NCBI RefSeq assembly: GCF_025717515.1
Contig: NZ_JAJIRN010000006.1
Location: 372,001 to 436,000 of the forward strand
DNA length: 64,000 nucleotides
Reading direction: 5' to 3'
From: Roseateles oligotrophus
GTDB lineage: Bacteria > Pseudomonadota > Gammaproteobacteria > Burkholderiales > Burkholderiaceae_C
Under the pieces are notes generated by a model. That model searched no databases and was not told where the DNA came from. It saw only the letters and a list, made by a program, of their open reading frames with translations. Position 1 is the first letter of the stretch. The number at the start of each line of letters is the position of its first letter. Of this stretch, positions 59,189 to 64,000 are shown piece after piece. The position numbers were made by a program, and so were the translations under genes.

Positions 59189-60238
59189 ATGCCAACAAAA
59201 CTCACCCCCCTCATCACGCTGCTGAGCGCGGCCCTGCTGATCAGCACCGGCGCCGGCGCCACGACGACCCACAAAAATACGGCCAAGAAGACGCCGGCGC
59301 AAGCTTCGGCAACAGCGAAGAAGAAACCCGCCGGCAAGCCGGCAGTGGCACCCAAACCAGCGGCCACCGCCAAACCCATCCCCAAGCCACGCAGCGGGGC
59401 CGAAATTCTGGCGCAGTCCCCGGACAGCCACTGGCGCGGGCTTGACCCCGAGAACACCTTGCTGATGGAACTGCCGCAGGGCCAGACCAAGGGTCAGGTC
59501 TTGATCGAACTGGCACCGCGCTTCGCGCCGCTGCATACGCTCAATATCCGCGCGCTGGCCCACGGCGGCTACTACGACGGCTTGGCCGTCGTGCGCGTGC
59601 AAGACAACTTCGTCACCCAATGGGGCGACCCCAATGCCGACGACACCGCGCTGGCCAAGCCCTTGGGCGCCGCCGCCCCCAAACTACCGGCCGAATTCTC
59701 GATTCCGCTGAAAGACCTGCCGCTCGCCCGCCTGCCCGATCTGGACGGCTGGGCGCCGGTAACGGGTTTCGTCGACGGCTTCTCCGTCGCCGCCGACCCC
59801 AAGACCGGCCGGGCCTGGCTCGCGCATTGTTATGGGGCGGTAGGTGCCGGCCGCAGCGATGCGGTCGACTCCAGCACCGGCGCGGAGCTGTATGCGGTGA
59901 TTGGCCAAGCGCCACGTGGCTTGGACCTGAACATCACCCTGGTCGGGCGCGTGCTGAAGGGGATCGAGTTGCTGGCCAGCCTGCAGCGTGGCGGGCCGAA
60001 TATGGGTTTTTACGAGCAAGCCGAGCAACGCCAGCCGATCCAGCGCGTTCGACTGCTGGCCGATATGCCGCTCGAGGATCGCCCTGCCCTGCAGGTGCTG
60101 CGCACCGACAGCAACACCTGGACCGAACTGCTGGCCTCAAGGCGCAACCGTGGCGGCTGGTTTGTGCACAATCCCAATCATGTCGATCTGTGCGGCATCA
60201 CCCCGCCGACCCGGCCGGCCCCGACGACCAAGCAGTAG
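59189..60238 (+). CDS. Cyclophilin-type peptidyl-prolyl isomerase, exported
   Basis: 349 residues from the ATG at 59189, preceded by GGAGAAG; the open frame upstream to 59093 lies in the repeat island and is unlikely. Signal peptide MPTKLTPLITLLSAALLISTGAGA, then a Lys/Ala/Pro-rich linker (about 25-70), then a cyclophilin domain (GQVLIELAPRFAPLHTLNIRALAHGGYYDGLAVVRVQDNFVTQWGDP; RAWLAHCYGAVGAGRSDAVDSSTGAELYAVIGQAPRGLDLNITLVGRVLKGIELLASL). It would assist folding in the periplasm. The usual substrate-loop Arg/Phe pattern is altered (VVRVQDNFVTQWGD), so isomerase activity is not assured. It ends in six consecutive in-frame TAG codons. Confidence 0.85.
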   Translation: MPTKLTPLITLLSAALLISTGAGATTTHKNTAKKTPAQASATAKKKPAGKPAVAPKPAATAKPIPKPRSGAEILAQSPDSHWRGLDPENTLLMELPQGQTKGQVLIELAPRFAPLHTLNIRALAHGGYYDGLAVVRVQDNFVTQWGDPNADDTALAKPLGAAAPKLPAEFSIPLKDLPLARLPDLDGWAPVTGFVDGFSVAADPKTGRAWLAHCYGAVGAGRSDAVDSSTGAELYAVIGQAPRGLDLNITLVGRVLKGIELLASLQRGGPNMGFYEQAEQRQPIQRVRLLADMPLEDRPALQVLRTDSNTWTELLASRRNRGGWFVHNPNHVDLCGITPPTRPAPTTKQ

Positions 60239-61634
60239 TAGTAGTAGTAGTAGCAGTAGCCACAGGCCTGGCTTGATTGCAGCGCGACAGTGCAAAAGCA
60301 CCGAAGCGCGTTTGCTGATCCAACTCGGCAAAAGCCTCGCCGACCAAGGCGATCAGGCGCTGCGGATCGGCGACCTGGTTGCGGTCGGCGAACATGCTGA
60401 CCTGCACCTGCCCGGCATAAGACATCAGCGCAAAGCCCACGCCCATGGTGCCGGCCTGCGGTACCCAGCAAATAGCGCCCTGCAGCAGCGAGCCGGCCAG
60501 ATAGCGCGGCTGCGGCGGGCCCTCCACATTGGTCAACACAACCGAGCCCTTGGCCGTGAAGAGTTTGAGCAAGACGGTTTGCAGGCGCGCCGGCAAATAG
60601 CCGCTCAGGCTCAAAAAGAACATCGTCGCGTGCGGCTGATGCGAGGCCTTGATGGCATTCATGCGCGCGCTGGCCAGCGCTAACCTGTCAAGCGGACGGG
60701 ATCTGTCGCTGGGCAGATCCATCGCCACCAGGCCAAAGTGATTGCCTAGCAAAAAGGCATCGCCCTTGTTGCGCAAATTGAAGGTCACGGCCGCCCGCAA
60801 GGAGTTCTTGGCCGCCGGCTCGCCGCGCTCTTGCAGATAGGCACGCAGCGCGCCCGCCACCGCCGCCACCCACACATCATTGACGGTGGCCTGCATGCTC
60901 TTGGCAATGCCGCGCACCAGATCGAGTGGCATGGCCGGCAGTTGCAGCAGGCATTTGTCGCCACTCAGCGGCCGCTTTAGCGAACTGCGGCGATCCGGTA
61001 TCAACAAAGCCAAACGGGCCAACTGCGCGGTGATGCGGGTCCAGAACACAAGGCGATGCAGGCGCTTGCACAGCAAGGCCGGGCCTTGGGGCTTGGCATG
61101 GGCCGGGTGCCATTCCAGCGAGGCTTGGCCCTCGTGCTTGATGCTGTCATCGGTCAGATGCTTCAGCACATGAACCAGGCCCAGCCCATCGGTGATGCAG
61201 TGATGCAGGCGAAACAAGATCGCAAAGCCTCCGCCCGCGCGGGCAAGCACCTGCATATGCCATTGCGGTCTGTCCTTGGCCAAGGGCAGCAAGGCTTGCC
61301 GCCCAAGCAAATCATGCAGCTCGCTCTCGGTGAGCGAGGGTGCCGAGGCATCGAAGGCCAGATGCCGTGCAATTTCAAAGTCAGGATCATTGATCCAGCG
61401 GGCCTTGGCCAGCAGCCCGCCCCGGCTCACGCACACCCGCTGAGTAAAACGCGCGTAATTGGGCAGGCGCTGCGCGATCGTGTCGCGCAGCTTGTTGAAG
61501 TCCAGTGCGCCCTCGAACATCAACACGCTGTTGATGACCATCAGATTGCTCGGCCCGTCCATGCGGAACCAGCAATAGTCGCGCCGCGACATCGCTGCAT
61601 CTGCGCAATCGCCACGCGGCTTTTGATCCAGCAT
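60198..61634 (-). CDS. WS/DGAT-type acyltransferase
   Basis: 478 residues from the ATG at 61634, which has AAGGGG before it; the frame is open to 61712. Wax ester synthase/diacylglycerol acyltransferases make storage wax esters or triacylglycerol from acyl-CoA. The catalytic HHCITDG is at residues 144-150 within FAILFRLHHCITDGLGLVHVLKHL, and NDVWVAAVAGALRAYL, NLRNKGDAFLLGNHFG and VVLTNVEGPPQPRYLAG are family-typical. N-terminal SRRDYCWFRMDGPSNLMVI also fits. The last 25 residues are low-complexity (TTTTTT) and antisense to the cyclophilin 3' end (41-base overlap). Substrate not predictable. Confidence 0.9.
   Translation of the reverse strand: MLDQKPRGDCADAAMSRRDYCWFRMDGPSNLMVINSVLMFEGALDFNKLRDTIAQRLPNYARFTQRVCVSRGGLLAKARWINDPDFEIARHLAFDASAPSLTESELHDLLGRQALLPLAKDRPQWHMQVLARAGGGFAILFRLHHCITDGLGLVHVLKHLTDDSIKHEGQASLEWHPAHAKPQGPALLCKRLHRLVFWTRITAQLARLALLIPDRRSSLKRPLSGDKCLLQLPAMPLDLVRGIAKSMQATVNDVWVAAVAGALRAYLQERGEPAAKNSLRAAVTFNLRNKGDAFLLGNHFGLVAMDLPSDRSRPLDRLALASARMNAIKASHQPHATMFFLSLSGYLPARLQTVLLKLFTAKGSVVLTNVEGPPQPRYLAGSLLQGAICWVPQAGTMGVGFALMSYAGQVQVSMFADRNQVADPQRLIALVGEAFAELDQQTRFGAFALSRCNQARPVATATTTTTTAWSSGPAGSAG
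60236..60259 (+). repeat. TAG trinucleotide microsatellite at a convergent gene junction
   Basis: Six TAG units, one CAG, one TAG. On the plus strand the first is the cyclophilin stop, followed by five more in-frame stops. On the minus strand the same bases encode a run of threonines (ACT codons) near the C-terminus of the acyltransferase. Length changes in this tract would not shift either frame. Confidence 0.9.
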
Positions 61635-61765
61635 CTTGATGCCCCTTGCTTGGCTTGTTTTTGCAGCCGCCGATGATGGCGGCAGGAGCGCCGAAGCGGG
61701 CCGACTTTGCAAGCCAAGCTATTGGCCCTGCATACCCTCCATTCGGAGAGGCGGGAAAGCCCTGA

Positions 61766-62563
61766 TCAAGCGAGAACGCGGCGCAATCTGTCGCTGAGCA
61801 AGTCCACCAGCGCGACCAGCAGCAGCATCGCGAGCAGGACGGTGGCGGTCTTGTGCATATGGAACAGCCCCATATGAAAGGCCAGCAGCTGACCCAGGCC
61901 GCCCGCGCCCACCACACCGAGCACGGCGGCGGCGCGGATATTGTTCTCCCAGCGGTACAGCGTGTAGCTGATCAGCTGCGGCAAGATCTGCGGCAGCGTC
62001 GCGTACAAAAACACCCGCAGGCTGCCGGCCCCCTGCACGCGCAGCGCAAACCCCGGCCCCTCGGCGCAGTTCTCGATTGCCTCGGCGAACAGCCGCCCCA
62101 GCACGCCGGTGGTATGCACCGCCAAAGCCAAGGTACCGGCGAAGGGCCCGAGGCCGGCCGAAATCAACAGCAGGCTGGCCCAGACCAGCTCCGGCACCGC
62201 CCGCAAGGCATTCAAAAGCCAGCGCGTCGGGCGCCGCGCCAGGGCCGCGTCCTGGCCATGCAGGCGAGCCGCCGGCAAGGCCAGCGCCAGCCCGAACAGC
62301 GCGGCAATCAAGCTGCCCAAGGCCGACATGGCCAAGGTTTCCAGGCTGGCCCAGCCGACCTTGGCGACAAAAACCGGGCTCAAATCGGGCGGGAAGAACT
62401 CCGCCACAAAGCGCCCCATGCTGCGCGCGGCGTCCGCCGAAAACATCTGCGCCCATTGCAGATCCAGCGAACCGAAGCTCGCCACCACCAGCGCCAGCAT
62501 GGCCAGCAGCACGGCCAAGCCGCGGCGACTCAGCTGCGCTTGAGGCGCTGGGCAGGGTTTCAT
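61766..62563 (-). CDS. phnE: Phosphonate-type ABC transporter permease (second PhnE)
   Basis: 265 residues, about six membrane helices, inner-membrane subunit. ARLHGQDAALARRPTRWLLNALRAVPELVWASLLLISAGLGPFAGTLAL and the EAA-type loop YTLYRWENNIRAAAVLGVVGAGGLGQLL are typical of PhnE. The ATG at 62563 overlaps the preceding permease's stop as ATGA; the longer frame to 62740 is out of family. Last gene of the phnC-phnE-phnE run. The acyltransferase begins 131 bases further on and may be read from its own promoter. Confidence 0.9.
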   Translation of the reverse strand: MKPCPAPQAQLSRRGLAVLLAMLALVVASFGSLDLQWAQMFSADAARSMGRFVAEFFPPDLSPVFVAKVGWASLETLAMSALGSLIAALFGLALALPAARLHGQDAALARRPTRWLLNALRAVPELVWASLLLISAGLGPFAGTLALAVHTTGVLGRLFAEAIENCAEGPGFALRVQGAGSLRVFLYATLPQILPQLISYTLYRWENNIRAAAVLGVVGAGGLGQLLAFHMGLFHMHKTATVLLAMLLLVALVDLLSDRLRRVLA

Positions 62564-63402
62564 GCCAGGCCCCGCCTGATGCCGGCGCTCAAGGCATCGG
62601 CCAGGGCCACCAAGAGCACAAACACCAGCAGCATGGTGGCGACCTCGCCGCCATTGAACATCTTCATCGACGAGTCGATCTGCTGACCCAAACCGCCGGC
62701 GCCAACAAAGCCCAGCACCACCGAGGAGCGAATCGCGCATTCCCAGCGGTAGACCGTGTAACTGCTGAGTTCAGCGGCATTCTGCGGCAGCAAGGCGTAG
62801 AAAAATGCCTGCACGCGCCCGGCCCCATTGCGCAACAAGGCGCGCGTGGGCTCGGTGTCGCCGCTCTCCAGCACCTCGGCATAGACCTTGCCCAACATGC
62901 CGGCATAGCTGAGCGCAATCGCCAGCACACCGGCGGTCACGCCCAGGCCAACCACGCGCACAAAAATCAAGGCCCAGACCAGCTCCGGCACGCTGCGCAA
63001 CAAGATCAACAGCCAACGCACGCTCAGGCGCAGCAGTGCCGGCCCCCTCGCCATGCGCCCGCTCAAGGCCGAGACCGAGAGGCTGCGCGTGGCCAGCAGC
63101 GCCAGCGGAGCGGCCGCCAACAAGGCAAGGCTGATACCGGCCGTCGCGATGGCCACCGTGCGCCAGGCCTCGCGTGCGACCATTCCCAAGAATTCCGGCT
63201 CCAGCTTGGGCGGCATAAAGTCGGCCAAGAATCGCGCCGTAACGGCCAGGCTCTGCGGCTCCAGCAAGACCCAAGGGCGGAACTCGGTCGCGACCATCAA
63301 GGGCCAGAGCAGGACCAAGGCGAGGCTGAAGCCAAAAATGCGCCCCAGCCAAGCCGGGTCGCGTGCCGGCACGCGGCCGCTGGCATGCAAACTCATCGGC
63401 AT
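62560..63402 (-). CDS. phnE: Phosphonate-type ABC transporter permease (first PhnE)
   Basis: 280 residues, about six membrane helices. LSVRWLLILLRSVPELVWALIFVRVVGLGVTAGVLAIALSYAGMLGKVYAEVLES and YTVYRWECAIRSSVVLGFVGAGGLGQQIDSSMKMFN match PhnE. Two permease genes of the same family in tandem imply a heterodimeric channel. Start 63402 overlaps the ATPase gene by 10 bases; ATG 63396 gives an ATGA overlap and is equally possible. Substrate is phosphonate or a related phosphorus compound by family, unproven. Confidence 0.9.
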   Translation of the reverse strand: MPMSLHASGRVPARDPAWLGRIFGFSLALVLLWPLMVATEFRPWVLLEPQSLAVTARFLADFMPPKLEPEFLGMVAREAWRTVAIATAGISLALLAAAPLALLATRSLSVSALSGRMARGPALLRLSVRWLLILLRSVPELVWALIFVRVVGLGVTAGVLAIALSYAGMLGKVYAEVLESGDTEPTRALLRNGAGRVQAFFYALLPQNAAELSSYTVYRWECAIRSSVVLGFVGAGGLGQQIDSSMKMFNGGEVATMLLVFVLLVALADALSAGIRRGLA

Positions 63403-64000
63403 GGCGTTGAAAGCAAGGCAGGCCGGGCCGCGGCCGCATCAACCGAGTTGGCCGAGTTGGTCACCGCTGCGTGCAACTCCTCTTCATGCTGGGCATAAAG
63501 CTGGGCCAACAAGGCCGGCGTGACCTCGGAAGCCGGCAGGTCGAACAAGACCTGACCCTGGCGCAGGCCCACAATGCGCGGGAAATGCGCCAAGGCCATC
63601 TCCACATGGTGCAGCGAGGCCAGCAGCGTCACGCCGCGCCGAGCGGCCTGCTCGATCAAGGTCTGGGCCGCCTGGCTTGTGCGCAAGGGGTCAAGCGCGG
63701 ACAAGGGCTCATCCATCAGCCACAACTTTGCCGGCGTCACCAAGGCCCGCGCCAGCCCGACCCGCTGGCGCTCGCCGCCCGAGAGCCGGTCGACCCGCTC
63801 GAACAGCTTCTCCTCCAGATCAAAGCTGGCCAGCGCCGCATGCGCCGCCGCGATATCGCTGGGGTAGACCAAGGAGCGCAGGCTGCGCAGCAGGCTCCAA
63901 GCGGGCAGGCAGCCGGCCAAGACGGCGGTGATGACGCGTTGCCTGGGCGGCAGCGGCGGCATTTGCGGCGCCAGAAACAAGCGGCCGCGCAGCGCCTGCA
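63393..64000 (-). CDS. phnC: Phosphonate-type ABC transporter ATP-binding protein (N-terminus beyond window)
   Basis: The frame is open through the window edge at 64000, so the Walker A end is missing. Visible: RGRLFLAPQMPPLPPRQRVITAVLAGCLPAWSLLRSL (Q-loop region), the ABC signature RLSGGERQRVGLARAL, Walker B KLWLMDEPLSALDP and the switch His in LASLHHVEM. This pattern with GRLF..PRQ..TAVLAG is of the PhnC type. The C-terminal tail (about 25 residues) is low-complexity Ala-rich. Translationally coupled to the first permease. A periplasmic-binding protein would be expected beyond the edge. Confidence 0.88.
   Translation of the reverse strand, partial: QALRGRLFLAPQMPPLPPRQRVITAVLAGCLPAWSLLRSLRSLVYPSDIAAAHAALASFDLEEKLFERVDRLSGGERQRVGLARALVTPAKLWLMDEPLSALDPLRTSQAAQTLIEQAARRGVTLLASLHHVEMALAHFPRIVGLRQGQVLFDLPASEVTPALLAQLYAQHEEELHAAVTNSANSVDAAAARPALLSTPCR

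Noticed and set aside
62077-63498. 473-codon plus-strand frame opposite the two phnE genes
   Set aside because: Pro/Arg/Gln-rich shadow frame; the permeases on the other strand have membrane helices and coupled starts.

Overview
The window looks like chromosomal DNA of a high-GC betaproteobacterium of the order Burkholderiales, probably a Roseateles/Paucibacter/Rubrivivax-like member of the Sphaerotilaceae-Comamonadaceae group. This rests on the aroA-cmk fusion, the order gyrA-serC-pheA-tyrA-aroA/cmk-rpsA-ihfB-lapA-lapB-waaC, the ompA/ubiG/gph/ssrA cluster and the intergenic repeat type. It is an inference from protein flavour and synteny; no search was run. I see no phage, no CRISPR array, no tRNA, no rRNA and no intact transposase. 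Most of the window is housekeeping. Layout, region by region. (1) 1-11.4 kb: the C-terminal part of a di-heme cytochrome c peroxidase-like protein, ppc, an unknown anchored protein, a YjfB-type motility-associated small protein, a receiver-TPR response regulator followed by a small sensorless histidine kinase, an AlgR/AlgZ-like LytTR two-component pair, and divergent argH. (2) 11.4-19.4 kb: an accessory stretch with a 574-bp non-coding leader, a 695-residue protein with a complete metzincin zinc motif but no signal peptide, an unknown 102-residue protein, bacteriohemerythrin, an unusual DinB, and a TPR-GAF-histidine kinase that overlaps or directly follows dinB, plus a YbaN-type membrane protein. 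(3) 19.5-27 kb: lactate metabolism. There is an FMN L-lactate dehydrogenase, an operon of a FAD/Fe-S D-lactate-type dehydrogenase and a lactate permease, and a divergent FadR-family regulator. Two operators with the same TGGT-CTT-ACCA core lie between the operon and the regulator. (4) 27-29.7 kb: tmRNA (tag ANDSTFALAA), gph, ubiG and an OmpA-family protein, all on the minus strand. (5) 29.9-45.8 kb: gyrA, a DUF2059 protein, the serine/aromatic block serC-pheA-tyrA-aroA/cmk, rpsA, ihfB, then envelope genes lapA, lapB, waaC and two more glycosyltransferases. (6) 45.8-52.3 kb: ADP-heptose synthesis on the minus strand (gmhA, rfaE1, rfaE2, gmhB), msbA, a DUF4254 protein, another family 9 glycosyltransferase and a ComEA-like helix-hairpin-helix protein. 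Regions 5 and 6 together make and export the LPS core. (7) 52.3-57.3 kb: a patatin-like phospholipase and dnaE. (8) 57.3-59.2 kb: a repeat-rich island with three copies of a structured element, each with a 97-bp core closed by 12-bp inverted ends. The island surrounds one small lipoprotein gene that is bracketed by its own 20-bp imperfect inverted repeat. (9) 59.2-64 kb: a secreted cyclophilin, a wax-ester-synthase/DGAT-type acyltransferase, and a PhnE-PhnE-PhnC phosphonate-type ABC transporter whose ATPase runs off the window edge. The most interesting items are the structured repeat island, whose terminal hairpin shows compensatory base changes, and the cytoplasmic-looking metzincin locus.
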